Positions 18,474 to 26,960 of a stretch of 64,000 nt of DNA are shown here, piece by piece (within the stretch, counting starts at the first letter, position 1; the number at the start of each line of letters is the position of its first letter). The stretch is taken from positions 186,001 through 250,000 of the forward strand of contig JAUSJO010000005.1 of assembly GCA_030647205.1 (NCBI GenBank), read 5' to 3'. The notes under the pieces are model-generated. The model was given only the letters and a program-made list of their open reading frames with translations. It was not told the origin of the DNA and searched no databases. This DNA is from a bacterium (lineage in GTDB: Bacteria > Patescibacteria > CPR2 > UBA1875 > JAJYID01). Position numbers and translations under genes: made by a program.

Positions 18474-18687
18474 AGAAATTGCAGAGAAGAAAGACAAAGA
18501 ACTGGATAAGTTTATTGCAGATCAAAAGGCGAAACTTTTGAAATCTTCTTTTGACGTTGCTACTAAGGAAACAGGAAAAGTCAGAGAAATCCGCGTTATT
18601 AAAAAAGATATTGCGAGAGCATTGACGGTAAAAAGAGAAAGAGAACTGGTTCAAGAAGAAGCAGTCAAAAGCAAGGAGACCAAATGA
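18463..18687 (+). CDS. rpmC: 50S ribosomal protein L29
   Basis: L29, 74 aa, near the tunnel exit. The two-helix pattern is visible, with KETGKVREIRVIKKDIARALT matching the second half of the family. The start is GTG, preceded by AGAGG. Position between rplP and rpsQ supports the call. The C-terminus is slightly longer than usual and charged. Confidence 0.88.
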   Translation: MKIKEIAEKKDKELDKFIADQKAKLLKSSFDVATKETGKVREIRVIKKDIARALTVKRERELVQEEAVKSKETK

Positions 18688-18926
18688 AAAGAGTATTAAA
18701 AGGTACGGTTGTATCTGACAAAATGGATAAGACGGTTGTGGTTAAGGTCGATAGAGTAAAAACTCATCCAATATATCACAAAAAATATAAGGCTTCCACA
18801 AAGTTTATGGCTCATGATGAGAGTGGCGTATCTAAAATTGGTGATGAAGTAGAGATAGCAGAAACAAGACCAATGAGTAAAAACAAACGGTGGGAAGTAG
18901 TAGAAGATAAAGGAAGCAAAAAATGA
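18684..18926 (+). CDS. rpsQ: 30S ribosomal protein S17
   Basis: S17, 80 aa. KRVLKGTVVSDKMDKTVVVKV, then TRPMSKNKRWEVVE, are hallmarks of the OB-fold protein. AAGGAG precedes the ATG, which overlaps the rpmC stop as ATGA. The same arrangement joins it to rplN. Confidence 0.95.
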   Translation: MKRVLKGTVVSDKMDKTVVVKVDRVKTHPIYHKKYKASTKFMAHDESGVSKIGDEVEIAETRPMSKNKRWEVVEDKGSKK

Positions 18927-19291
18927 TTCAAATGCAAACTAGATTAAAAGTAGCCGACAACACAGGTGCAAAGGAAATTATGTGCATCAAGGTTCTTGGT
19001 GGAAGCAAGAGAAGATACGCTCGTGTTGGTGATGTTATCACGGTTAGTGTGAAGACTGCTATACCACAAGGAACGGTTAAGAAAAAAGAAGTGGTGCGAG
19101 CTGTTGTAGTTCGAACTGTTTATGCAAACAGGAGAAAAGACGGTTCTACCATTAGATTTGATGACAATGCAGCTGTAATTATAGATAAAAATGGCCAACC
19201 TCGAGGAACACGTATTTTCGGTCCTGTTGCGAGAGAACTTCGAGAAAAAGGTTATATGAAAATAGTGTCTTTGGCACCGGAGGTACTTTAG
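18923..19291 (+). CDS. rplN: 50S ribosomal protein L14
   Basis: L14, 122 aa. MIQMQTRLKVADNTGAKE, GSKRRYARVGD and the C-terminal RGTRIFGPVARELRE are characteristic. ATGA overlap with rpsQ; the stop is directly followed by rplX. Confidence 0.97.
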   Translation: MIQMQTRLKVADNTGAKEIMCIKVLGGSKRRYARVGDVITVSVKTAIPQGTVKKKEVVRAVVVRTVYANRRKDGSTIRFDDNAAVIIDKNGQPRGTRIFGPVARELREKGYMKIVSLAPEVL

Positions 19292-19606
19292 ATGAAAGTG
19301 AAAAAAGGCGATAAAGTTTATATTTTAGCAGGTAAAGACCGTGATAAATCAGGTACTGTCTCTAAGGTATTCCCTGAAAAAGGAAAAGTAATAGTTGAAG
19401 GTGTGAACATAGTTAAAAAAGCAGTAAAAGGAAGCCAGAAAAATCCTCAAGGAGGAATCATTGAGAAGGCTGCAGCCATAAACGTTTCAAATGTTCAGAT
19501 AATCTGCGCAAGCTGCAATAAATCGGTAAAAACAGGAGTCAAGATACTAAAAGATGGCAAGAAGGAAAGAGTTTGCAGAAAATGCGGAAAGGAAATAAAG
19601 GAGTAA
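19292..19606 (+). CDS. rplX: 50S ribosomal protein L24
   Basis: L24, 104 aa, an assembly initiator. The N-terminal KOW domain reads KKGDKVYILAGKDRDKSGTV. The C-terminal part holds two Cys pairs, CASC and CRKC, arranged as a possible zinc ribbon; many bacterial L24 proteins have lost these Cys. It directly abuts rplN. Confidence 0.94.
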   Translation: MKVKKGDKVYILAGKDRDKSGTVSKVFPEKGKVIVEGVNIVKKAVKGSQKNPQGGIIEKAAAINVSNVQIICASCNKSVKTGVKILKDGKKERVCRKCGKEIKE

Positions 19607-19607
19607 C

Positions 19608-20147
19608 ATGTCTTTAATTTTAGATTTATACAAAAAGGAAATTACAAAGAAACTGAAAGAAGACTTCAGTTATGGAAATGTTATGGAGATTCCTAAGATA
19701 GAAACCATCGTTGTAAATGCCGGTGTTGGTCGTGGAGCAAAAGACGCTAAAGAGCTTGAGGATGTTATAGAAGGTATCAAGATTATAACCGGACAAGCTC
19801 CTGTCAAAACCAAGGCAAAAAAGTCGATAGCCGGATTTAAGCTGAGAGATGGCATGGAGATTGGCGCAAAGGTAACGATTCGCGGGGAGAAAATGTATGA
19901 TTTCTTGGATAGACTGGTCAGCATCGCGCTTCCACGTGTGAGAGATTTCAGAGGATTAAAGCAAGGCGCTTTTGACGGACACGGTAACTACAGCATAGGT
20001 GTTAAAGACCATGCGATATTTCCGGAGATCCCATATGATAAGTTTCCGCATCCGTTTAGCTTGCAGATTAATATTAAAACTTCCGCTAAAACAGATGACG
20101 AAGCAAGAGCACTATTAACGTATATGGGATTCCCATTTAAGAAATAG
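19608..20147 (+). CDS. rplE: 50S ribosomal protein L5
   Basis: L5, 179 aa, binds 5S rRNA in the central protuberance. VMEIPKIETIVVNAGVG, the GQAPVKTKAKKSIAGFKLR block and RDFRGL are family features. It lies between rplX and the zinc-type rpsN gene in the standard spc order. Confidence 0.96.
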   Translation: MSLILDLYKKEITKKLKEDFSYGNVMEIPKIETIVVNAGVGRGAKDAKELEDVIEGIKIITGQAPVKTKAKKSIAGFKLRDGMEIGAKVTIRGEKMYDFLDRLVSIALPRVRDFRGLKQGAFDGHGNYSIGVKDHAIFPEIPYDKFPHPFSLQINIKTSAKTDDEARALLTYMGFPFKK

Positions 20148-20156
20148 GAGATAGAT

Positions 20157-20342
20157 ATGGCAAGAAAATCAATGGTAATAAAATCAGAGAAAACCCCAAA
20201 ATATTCAACTCGCAAAGTGACGAGATGCAAGAAATGCGGACGACCAAGGGGATATATGAAACAGTTTGAACTGTGCCGTATTTGTTTTCGTGAAATGGCA
20301 AACAAGGGAGAAATACCGGGAGTAACAAAGTCAAGTTGGTAA
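20157..20342 (+). CDS. rpsZ: 30S ribosomal protein S14, zinc type
   Basis: S14 of the short zinc-binding class (61 aa). CKKCGRPRGY and CRICFREM give the C-x2-C...C-x2-C site. The long zinc-free form is about 100 aa. GGAGATAGAT precedes the ATG. Placed between rplE and rpsH as expected. Confidence 0.95.
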   Translation: MARKSMVIKSEKTPKYSTRKVTRCKKCGRPRGYMKQFELCRICFREMANKGEIPGVTKSSW

Positions 20343-20352
20343 GGAGAAAAAT

Positions 20353-20739
20353 ATGATAGTAAATGATCCAATAGCAGATATGTTAACAAGAATTAGAAAC
20401 GCATTCATGGTAAGGAAAGAGAGCGTTCTGATACCAGACTCACGTTTGAAACGAGAGGTTCTTTCTGTAATGAAAAACAAGCATTACATCAACGATTTCT
20501 CCGTATCAAAAGAGATCCAAGGGTTTATAGACGTCAAGCTGTCTTACGGTGAAAGACAAATGAAGAAGCTGGAAAGAGTTTCAAAACCCGGTTGCCGTGT
20601 TTATGCAAAGAAAAGCGATATCCCAACAGTGCTTCAGGGTATGGGGATGGTTATTATGTCAACTTCGAAAGGTGTTATGGCGGGAACGGATGCCAAGAAG
20701 CAAGGTTTGGGCGGAGAAATAATCTGTAAAATTTATTAA
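20353..20739 (+). CDS. rpsH: 30S ribosomal protein S8
   Basis: S8, 128 aa. VNDPIADMLTRIRNAFMVRK at the start, and the C-terminal MVIMSTSKGVMAGTDAKKQG block, match the family. AAGGAG precedes the ATG. In E. coli S8 is the repressor of the spc operon; a target site was not searched for at structure level. Confidence 0.96.
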   Translation: MIVNDPIADMLTRIRNAFMVRKESVLIPDSRLKREVLSVMKNKHYINDFSVSKEIQGFIDVKLSYGERQMKKLERVSKPGCRVYAKKSDIPTVLQGMGMVIMSTSKGVMAGTDAKKQGLGGEIICKIY

Positions 20740-20747
20740 GGTGTGAT

Positions 20748-21284
20748 ATGTCAAGAATAGGAAAATTACCAATACAAGTTAAAGATGGCGTGAAAGTCGA
20801 TATTACCGGGGACACGGTTGTAGTTAATGGTCCGAAGGGCGAACTTCGATTTGTCAAAGATAGTAGGATTGATGCGAAGATTGTTGATGGAAATATCGTC
20901 ACATCCAAAAAAGAAGAAACACCAAAAGCGGGTGAACTATGGGGTTTGACTAGAACACTAATCAACAATATGGTCGTAGGTGTTAGCGATGGTTTCGAGA
21001 AAAAGCTGGAGTTCAAGGGCACCGGTTATAGAGCAGCTTCAGAAGGTAACAAGCTAATCTTAAATATGGGATATAACAGTCCGGTTGAGATGGAAATATC
21101 GGAAGGACTAGAAGTAAAGGTTCAGAAAAACACCATTACCGTTTTGGGAAGCGATAAACAAAAAGTAGGGCAGTTCGCCGCAGAGATTAGAAAAGTGAGA
21201 AAGCCGGAACCTTATAAGGGCAAAGGTATTAGATATTCTGATGAAGTAATAAGAAGAAAGGCCGGAAAAGCTGCCGGAAAGTAG
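20748..21284 (+). CDS. rplF: 50S ribosomal protein L6
   Basis: L6, 178 aa, close to the GTPase centre. MSRIGKLPIQVKDGVKV opens the first domain. The C-terminal domain ends in RKPEPYKGKGIRYSDEVIRR, a signature of L6. Spacing to rpsH and rplR is under 10 bases. Confidence 0.96.
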   Translation: MSRIGKLPIQVKDGVKVDITGDTVVVNGPKGELRFVKDSRIDAKIVDGNIVTSKKEETPKAGELWGLTRTLINNMVVGVSDGFEKKLEFKGTGYRAASEGNKLILNMGYNSPVEMEISEGLEVKVQKNTITVLGSDKQKVGQFAAEIRKVRKPEPYKGKGIRYSDEVIRRKAGKAAGK

Positions 21285-21288
21285 AACG

Positions 21289-21648
21289 ATGAAAAATAAT
21301 AAAAAAGTACAAAGAAAAGATTCAAGAAAGAGACGCATCAGGGCTAAGGTTAGCGGAACGGCTGTCATGCCTAGGCTTTCGGTTTTTACCTCAAATAAGC
21401 ATGTTTTTGCTCAGATTATAGATGATACAAGCGGTAAAACCATAGTTAGCGCAAGCGATTATGAAAAGGGTTCAAAAGAAGATAAGGGAACAAAGTCTGA
21501 GATTTCAAAGAAAGTCGGTTTGAAGCTTGCAGGAAGAGCAAAAGAGAAGAAAGTAGGCAAAGTAGTTTTTGATAGAGGCGGAAAACTTTATCATGGCAGA
21601 GTCAAGGCAATAGCCGACGGCGCTCGAGAAGGCGGACTAGAATTTTAA
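21289..21648 (+). CDS. rplR: 50S ribosomal protein L18
   Basis: L18, 119 aa, binds 5S rRNA. RRIRAKVSGTAVMPRLSVF and VVFDRGGKLYHGRVKAIADG are characteristic. It starts 4 bases after rplF and is followed by rpsE. Confidence 0.95.
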   Translation: MKNNKKVQRKDSRKRRIRAKVSGTAVMPRLSVFTSNKHVFAQIIDDTSGKTIVSASDYEKGSKEDKGTKSEISKKVGLKLAGRAKEKKVGKVVFDRGGKLYHGRVKAIADGAREGGLEF

Positions 21649-21669
21649 TTAGTTAAAGGATAAAACATA

Positions 21670-22263
21670 ATGGCAGATATGAGAAAAAAATTTGAAAGGG
21701 AACCAAAAGAGTTCGATGAAAGAGTCGTCCAGATTGATCGTGTAACAAGAGTAGTGAAAGGCGGACGACGTTTAAGGTTTCGTGCAACTGTTGTTATTGG
21801 TGACAAAAAGGGCAGAGTTGGGGTTGGGGTGGATAAAGGTTCAGCAGTAGTTCTTGCTATCACAAAGGCTGTAGCTAAGGCAAAGAAGAACATGGTTACT
21901 ATAAATTTGCACGACACAACTATCCCTCATGAGGTTGAGAACGTTTACTGTGGCGCCAGAGTATTTTTGAAACCGGCTCGACCGGGAACAGGTGTTATTG
22001 CTGGCGGAGCAGTCCGGGCAGTGGTTGAAGTTGCTGGCATCAAAGACATTTTATCTAAGATGATCGGATCATCAAACAAAATAAACAACGTTTATGCTAC
22101 ATTTGAAGCTTTGAAAAGCCTATCGCAGAGACCGGAATCAAAAAAGACCGAAACAAAGAAAGTTAAAACGATAGAAAAACCGACAGAGAAAGAAGTGAAG
22201 GAAAAAGTTAAAGAAGAAAAAACAGCTAAAGCTAAGAAGGTAAAAAAAGATGAATCTAAGTAA
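21670..22263 (+). CDS. rpsE: 30S ribosomal protein S5 with Lys/Glu tail
   Basis: S5, 197 aa, a fidelity protein. The double-stranded-RNA-binding part (EFDERVVQIDRVTRVVKGG) and the C-terminal GVIAGGAVRAVVEVAGIKD are present. After about residue 155 the chain continues as a Lys/Glu-rich tail of about 40 residues. It overlaps rplO by 14 bases. In most bacteria rpmD (L30) lies between these two genes; there is no room for it here. Confidence 0.95.
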   Translation: MADMRKKFEREPKEFDERVVQIDRVTRVVKGGRRLRFRATVVIGDKKGRVGVGVDKGSAVVLAITKAVAKAKKNMVTINLHDTTIPHEVENVYCGARVFLKPARPGTGVIAGGAVRAVVEVAGIKDILSKMIGSSNKINNVYATFEALKSLSQRPESKKTETKKVKTIEKPTEKEVKEKVKEEKTAKAKKVKKDESK

Positions 22264-22723
22264 TCTGCCTAAAATAGGCGAAAAGAATAAAAAAAGAGTC
22301 GGTCGTGGTATCGGAAGTGGTACAGGCAAGACATCAGGACGCGGCATGAAAGGCCAAAACTCCAGATCAGGCGGCGGTGTTCGTCTTGGTTTTGAGGGTG
22401 GCCAGAATCCATTAACAAAAAGAGTGCCTCAGCTTAAAGGTTTTAAATCCAGAAATCCTAAGAATCAGGTTGTTTCTCTAAACGATTTAAACCAGTTCAC
22501 CGGGAAGGTGACTAAAGAAAAACTGTTCGAAAAAGGAATTATCGAAAACATTAAATTGCCGGTCAAGGTTTTGGCAACGGGCAAACTCGAAAAAGTGGTC
22601 GAGGTGTCAGTGGAACATGTTTCAAAAGAAGCAGAGAAAGAGATTGTAAAAAAAGGCGGCAAAGTAACTATATTAGTGAAACCCAAGCAAGTAAAAAAGC
22701 AGTACAATAAAGAAGCCGAATAA
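22250..22723 (+). CDS. rplO: 50S ribosomal protein L15
   Basis: L15, 157 aa. KKRVGRGIGSGTGKTSGRGM, then KGQNSRSGGGVRLGFEGGQ, are hallmark Gly/Arg-rich segments. It follows rpsE directly (overlap) and precedes secY, which is the standard order minus rpmD. Confidence 0.95.
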   Translation: MNLSNLPKIGEKNKKRVGRGIGSGTGKTSGRGMKGQNSRSGGGVRLGFEGGQNPLTKRVPQLKGFKSRNPKNQVVSLNDLNQFTGKVTKEKLFEKGIIENIKLPVKVLATGKLEKVVEVSVEHVSKEAEKEIVKKGGKVTILVKPKQVKKQYNKEAE

Positions 22724-22785
22724 AACAAGCGTTTTTGTTAAAAGCGTGAAGCTTCGTTTAAAAATTAGTAATTAGGCAGGGAAAC

Positions 22786-24102
22786 ATGAACTATCTGGCA
22801 AGAATATTAAAGAACAAAGATCTAATCAAAAAGATTTTATTTGTTCTTTTTGCCTTAGTTATTTTTAGAGTCCTATCTCATATACCTATCCCCGGGCCAT
22901 CTCCCGAAAATCTAAAAAAGTTCTTCGATGAAGCTTTTTCTGCAAAAAACAGCCTGCTTCCGTTCTTTGATGTCTTTTCCGGCGGCGGGATGAGCAGGTT
23001 TTCCGTAGTACTTATGGGGCTCGGTCCATACATCACAGCGTCTATTATGATCCAACTTCTGACAATTGTGATACCAAAATTCGAAGAAATGAACAAAGAG
23101 ACCGAAGGCCGGCACAAAATGAACCAGTATACCAGATATTTGGCCGTACCGCTTTGTTTTATTGAAGGCTTTGGAATGATAAAACTCCTTGATACTTACG
23201 GTACGAAAGCGGGCGTGAGCCTGATAGGCAATGCCAGTATTTTCCAATGGTTTGTGATGTTACTTTCCATTACTGCCGGAACGGTATTTTTGATGTGGTT
23301 AGGAGAACTAATCACAGAAAAAGGTGTAGGAAATGGTATTTCTATAATTATCTTTGCAGGTATAGTTTCCAGGTTACCTCAGTTTATCGGTCAATCTATA
23401 GGCAAGATATTCGGTGGAGATCAGATAAGTACACAGGAACTTATGAACTTTGGTGGTATGGCGGTTCTAGCCCTCATTATGGTGGCGTTAATTGTCTTTA
23501 TTACAGAAGCGAAAAGAAAAGTCCCAATCTCTTATGCTAAAAAAATGCGCGGGTCAAAACTATATGGCGGAGTTGATACACATCTTCCTCTGAAGCTAAA
23601 CATGGCGGGTGTTATTCCAATTATCTTTGCAGGAGCATTTATGAATATCCCGCAGGTTATCGGGTTTCTATCAAACGCAAAAACTGTCTGGATCAAAAAT
23701 GCTGCAGACTTTATAAAGACTACCTTCACGACTACAAGTCCCGCATATGCAGTTTTCTACTTTGTTCTTGTGTTCTCATTTACGTTCTTCTCAACATTTC
23801 TATACTTTAAGCCCAAAGATGTCGCAGAAAATATCCAAAAACAAGGCGGATTTATACCGGGGATAAGACCAGGGACGCAAACAGAAAAATATCTCAACTA
23901 CCTCATAATGCGTGTAACTCTTTGGGGCGCGATCTTTTTAAGTTTTATAGCCGTATTTCCATTTGCCATGCAAATATTCACAAATTCGCAAAGCTTTGCA
24001 GTAGGCGGAACCGGCATCTTGATTGTGGTTAGTGTGGCCATTGAAATAATGAATCAGATAAGAGCACAAGTCATAACCAGAAGTTATGAGGAAATAGTTT
24101 AG
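22786..24102 (+). CDS. secY: Protein translocase subunit SecY
   Basis: Channel subunit of the Sec translocon, 438 aa, with about ten membrane segments. The plug/TM2a region GGGMSRFSVVLMGLGPYITASI, cytoplasmic loop PLKLNMAGVIPIIFA and GIRPGTQTEKYL are conserved. AGGGA precedes the ATG. The usual downstream adk and map genes are absent; infA follows under its own promoter. Confidence 0.97.
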   Translation: MNYLARILKNKDLIKKILFVLFALVIFRVLSHIPIPGPSPENLKKFFDEAFSAKNSLLPFFDVFSGGGMSRFSVVLMGLGPYITASIMIQLLTIVIPKFEEMNKETEGRHKMNQYTRYLAVPLCFIEGFGMIKLLDTYGTKAGVSLIGNASIFQWFVMLLSITAGTVFLMWLGELITEKGVGNGISIIIFAGIVSRLPQFIGQSIGKIFGGDQISTQELMNFGGMAVLALIMVALIVFITEAKRKVPISYAKKMRGSKLYGGVDTHLPLKLNMAGVIPIIFAGAFMNIPQVIGFLSNAKTVWIKNAADFIKTTFTTTSPAYAVFYFVLVFSFTFFSTFLYFKPKDVAENIQKQGGFIPGIRPGTQTEKYLNYLIMRVTLWGAIFLSFIAVFPFAMQIFTNSQSFAVGGTGILIVVSVAIEIMNQIRAQVITRSYEEIV

Positions 24103-24111
24103 AAAAAAGTG

Positions 24112-24140
24112 TTGTAAAAAGTAAGATTTTCTAGTATAAT
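24112..24140 (+). promoter_or_regulatory. Promoter of infA and downstream alpha-operon genes
   Basis: TTGTAA (24112-24117), 17-base spacer, perfect TATAAT (24135-24140). It begins 10 bases after the secY stop. An in-frame ATG at 24139 lies inside the -10 box and so cannot be on the transcript. Confidence 0.8.
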
Positions 24141-24177
24141 GGCATCTGACGCTTTAGAAAATCAGATAAAGGAAAAA

Positions 24178-24402
24178 ATGAGCGATACAAAGGAAGTAAT
24201 TGAAGTAGAAGGAACCGTCCTCGAAACTCTTCCGAATGCAATGTTTAAAGTAGAGTTAGAGAACGGGCATATTATTTTAGCGCATATTTCCGGAAAAATG
24301 CGCATGCATTATATAAAAATTTTGCCGGGTGATAAGGTAACAGTTGAAATGACACCATATGATCTGACAAAAGGAAGAATAACTTACAGACATAAGAATT
24401 AG
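24178..24402 (+). CDS. infA: Translation initiation factor IF-1
   Basis: IF-1, 74 aa, binds the ribosomal A site during initiation. VIEVEGTVLETLPNAMFKVEL, the ISGKMRMHYIKILPGD segment and LTKGRITYRHK make the OB fold clear. I chose this ATG over an in-frame upstream one because AAAGGA precedes it and the upstream codon overlaps the promoter -10 box. Confidence 0.96.
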   Translation: MSDTKEVIEVEGTVLETLPNAMFKVELENGHIILAHISGKMRMHYIKILPGDKVTVEMTPYDLTKGRITYRHKN

Positions 24403-24410
24403 GATAGAAA

Positions 24411-24524
24411 ATGAAAGTTAGAGCTGGAGTAAAGAAAATTTGTTCAAAATGCAAGGTTATCAAGCGAAAAGGCGTGGTAAGGGTTATTTGTGAAACACCA
24501 AAGCATAAGCAAAGGCAGGGATAG
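24411..24524 (+). CDS. rpmJ: 50S ribosomal protein L36
   Basis: 37-aa zinc-type L36. It starts MKVRAGVKKICSKCK and ends in TPKHKQRQG. Three Cys and one His give the C-x2-C...C...H zinc site. It lies between infA and rpsM as in most bacteria, with 8 bases before it and 3 after. Confidence 0.95.
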   Translation: MKVRAGVKKICSKCKVIKRKGVVRVICETPKHKQRQG

Positions 24525-24527
24525 GGA

Positions 24528-24914
24528 ATGGCAAGAATTGCAGGAGTAAATATACCGGAAGAGAAAAGAATTGAAGCATCGCTTCAGTATGTTTATGGTA
24601 TAGGTCTTACAAAAAGTAAGGAAATCCTAGCAGGCACAGGTATTGACCCAAGCAAAAGAACAAAAGACTTGAGTGAAGCTGAACTGACTAAGCTAAGAGA
24701 ATATATTACCAAAAACTACACTATTGAAGGTGATCTTCGAAGAGAAACAAGTGTAAATGTCAGCCGTTTGAAGGCGATTAACGCATATCGTGGAGTAAGA
24801 CATAAGCTTGGATTGCCGGTAAGAGGCCAAAGGACAAAGACAAACTCAAGGACAAAACGAGGAAAAAGAATGGCAGTTGGAAGCGGTAAGAAAAAGTCAG
24901 CAGCAAAAACATAA
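24528..24914 (+). CDS. rpsM: 30S ribosomal protein S13
   Basis: S13, 128 aa, contacts P-site tRNA and forms intersubunit bridges. ARIAGVNIPEEKRIEASLQY and YRGVRHKLGLPVRGQRTKTN are family hallmarks. The C-terminal tail is Lys-rich as usual. Three bases separate it from rpmJ. Confidence 0.96.
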   Translation: MARIAGVNIPEEKRIEASLQYVYGIGLTKSKEILAGTGIDPSKRTKDLSEAELTKLREYITKNYTIEGDLRRETSVNVSRLKAINAYRGVRHKLGLPVRGQRTKTNSRTKRGKRMAVGSGKKKSAAKT

Positions 24915-24934
24915 AATTTAATTAGAAAAATATC

Positions 24935-25336
24935 ATGGCAAAACCAGTAGTAAAAGCGACAATAAAGAAAAAGAAAAAAGTCAAAAAGTCTGTCTCTAAG
25001 GGGGCGGTCCATATTAAGGCTACTTTTAATAATACTATTATCTCTATTACAGAAGAAAATGGTGATGTTTTAGCGCAGAGTTCAAGTGGTGCTTGTGGTT
25101 TCAGGGGATCCAGAAAGTCAACGCCGTATGCGGCTCAGGTAGCCATGGAGACTGTTCTGGAAAAAGCAAAGCCTTACGGTATTAGCGAAGTGGATGTATA
25201 TGTTAAAGGCGTCGGTTCCGGCAGAGATATGGCGGTTAGAGCGCTTCAGTCAGTAGGTATTTATGTTAAATCAATTCAAGATGTAACCCCCTTGCCCCAC
25301 AACGGCTGTAGGGCAAAGAAACCAAGAAGGGTATAA
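24935..25336 (+). CDS. rpsK: 30S ribosomal protein S11
   Basis: S11, 133 aa, on the platform of the small subunit. GAVHIKATFNNTIISITEENG, then GFRGSRKSTPYAAQ and the final DVTPLPHNGCRAKKPRRV, are characteristic. The first 20 residues are a Lys-rich extension. Confidence 0.96.
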   Translation: MAKPVVKATIKKKKKVKKSVSKGAVHIKATFNNTIISITEENGDVLAQSSSGACGFRGSRKSTPYAAQVAMETVLEKAKPYGISEVDVYVKGVGSGRDMAVRALQSVGIYVKSIQDVTPLPHNGCRAKKPRRV

Positions 25337-25348
25337 ATTTAGGAAATT

Positions 25349-25975
25349 ATGGCAAATATAAAAGAACAATGTAGACAATGCCGAAGAGAAGGCGAGAAAC
25401 TTTTCCTGAAAGGGGAGAGATGTTCTTCTCAGAAATGCTCGGTATTTAGAAGAAGTTATGCTCCAGGTATACACGGTCTTTCTTCTGCTAGGAAGAAAAC
25501 TAGTGATTATGGGATGCAGCTTCGAGCTAAACAGAAAGTCAAAAGAATATATGGCGTTTTGGAGAAGCAGTTTAGAAATTATTATGAAAAAGCTGATGCG
25601 AAAAGCGGTCTGACCGGTGAACTTTTACTAAAATCTTTAGAGATGCGGCTTGATAATGTAGTTTACAGAATGGGCTTTGCTTCTTCAAGAAGGCTTGCAA
25701 AACAACTTGTCGGACACGGTCACTTTACGGTTAATGGCAAAAAAGTAGACATTCCTTCATACCACGCAAAGCCGGGAGATAAGGTTGAAGTCAAAAAGTC
25801 TAGTCAGAAAAACGGTTATTTTACGGAAATTGCAAAGAAAAAGGGAAAAGAAGAAGTATCATGGGTTTTGGTTGATTTATCTAAACTTAAAGGTGAGGTC
25901 AAGTCCGTACCTGAGAGAGAAGAAATCGACCCAAGCATAAATGAACAGTTAATAGTAGAATTATATTCAAAATAA
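25349..25975 (+). CDS. rpsD: 30S ribosomal protein S4, zinc-binding type
   Basis: S4, 208 aa. The N-terminus carries four Cys (CRQC, then C...C in GERCSSQKCSVFRR), the zinc-containing form. The S4 RNA-binding domain LEMRLDNVVYRMGFASSRRL is in the middle. It precedes rpoA in the alpha cluster, as in E. coli where S4 represses the operon. Confidence 0.96.
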   Translation: MANIKEQCRQCRREGEKLFLKGERCSSQKCSVFRRSYAPGIHGLSSARKKTSDYGMQLRAKQKVKRIYGVLEKQFRNYYEKADAKSGLTGELLLKSLEMRLDNVVYRMGFASSRRLAKQLVGHGHFTVNGKKVDIPSYHAKPGDKVEVKKSSQKNGYFTEIAKKKGKEEVSWVLVDLSKLKGEVKSVPEREEIDPSINEQLIVELYSK

Positions 25976-26002
25976 AGGGCGTAAAGGCCAGAAGGGAGCG
26001 TG

Positions 26003-26959
26003 ATGTTACACGAAATCCATCTTCCAGAAATTAAAAAAATTGAGTCAAAAGGAAACACGGCTACATTTGCTATAGAGCCGCTACATCCTGGCTATGGTAT
26101 GACACTTGGGAACTCTTTGAGAAGAGTGCTCTTGTCATCACTAGAAGGCGCAGCAGTTACTTCTTGCAAGATAGAAGGTGTTTTACATGAGTTCTCTACA
26201 ATTCCCAATGTAAAGGAAGATGTAGTTGAAATTATCATGAATTTGAAAAAACTGAGGGTAAAATCATTATCTGATGATGTTGAATATCTTACACTCTCAA
26301 AGTCTGGTGCCGGTAAAGTAACCGCAAAAGACATTAAAAATACCCAAAACGTAGCAGTACTAAATCCGGATCTCGAAATTGCGACTCTTGATAACAAAAA
26401 TGCAAAGCTTGATATTGAGCTTAGAGTAGACAGAGGCAGAGGATATGTAACAGTTGAGAAAAGAAAGAAAGAAAAGCTTGGCGTTGGTTTTATCGCTCTT
26501 GATGCGTTGTACTCACCAATCAGACGTGTCCACTATAACGTCGAAAGCACTCGTGTCGGGCAAATGACAAACCTTGATAAACTTGTTTTAGAAATAGAAA
26601 CTGACGGAACAGTAACTCCGGAAGAAGCTTTGTCTAGATCATCTGAAATTCTAGTTGAACATTTCCTAGTTATTTGTGGCAAGGAAAGCGTTTCAGCGAA
26701 AAGACAAGAAGCTGAGGTTGAAGAGGCAGACAGCGCATCTTCGGGCATTATGATTGAAGAAATTAACTTGTCACCAAGAACGACAAATGCGCTTTTGAAC
26801 AATGACATAAAGACAGTTGACGATGTTTTGAAAAGAAGCCTTGATGAGCTGAAAAACCTTAAGGGTTTCGGGGCCAAAGCTTATGACGAAGTAATTGAGA
26901 AGTTAGATGAGCTAGGTCTTTTAAAGGGCAAAAAAGAAGAGGAAACAGAGGAAAAGTAA
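26003..26959 (+). CDS. rpoA: DNA-directed RNA polymerase subunit alpha
   Basis: Assembly platform of RNA polymerase, 318 aa. The N-terminal dimerisation domain has LGNSLRRVLLSSLEGAA. The C-terminal domain (from about residue 250) keeps LSPRTTNALLNNDI and LKGFGAKAYDEV, with the Arg that contacts UP elements and regulators. A GTG one codon earlier is possible; AGGGAG is too close to it, so the ATG is preferred. Confidence 0.96.
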   Translation: MLHEIHLPEIKKIESKGNTATFAIEPLHPGYGMTLGNSLRRVLLSSLEGAAVTSCKIEGVLHEFSTIPNVKEDVVEIIMNLKKLRVKSLSDDVEYLTLSKSGAGKVTAKDIKNTQNVAVLNPDLEIATLDNKNAKLDIELRVDRGRGYVTVEKRKKEKLGVGFIALDALYSPIRRVHYNVESTRVGQMTNLDKLVLEIETDGTVTPEEALSRSSEILVEHFLVICGKESVSAKRQEAEVEEADSASSGIMIEEINLSPRTTNALLNNDIKTVDDVLKRSLDELKNLKGFGAKAYDEVIEKLDELGLLKGKKEEETEEK

Positions 26960-26960
26960 A

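Noticed and set aside
24139..24177. Upstream in-frame ATG for infA
   Set aside because: The codon is inside the TATAAT box, so it is not transcribed; the next ATG has AAAGGA and gives the family start.
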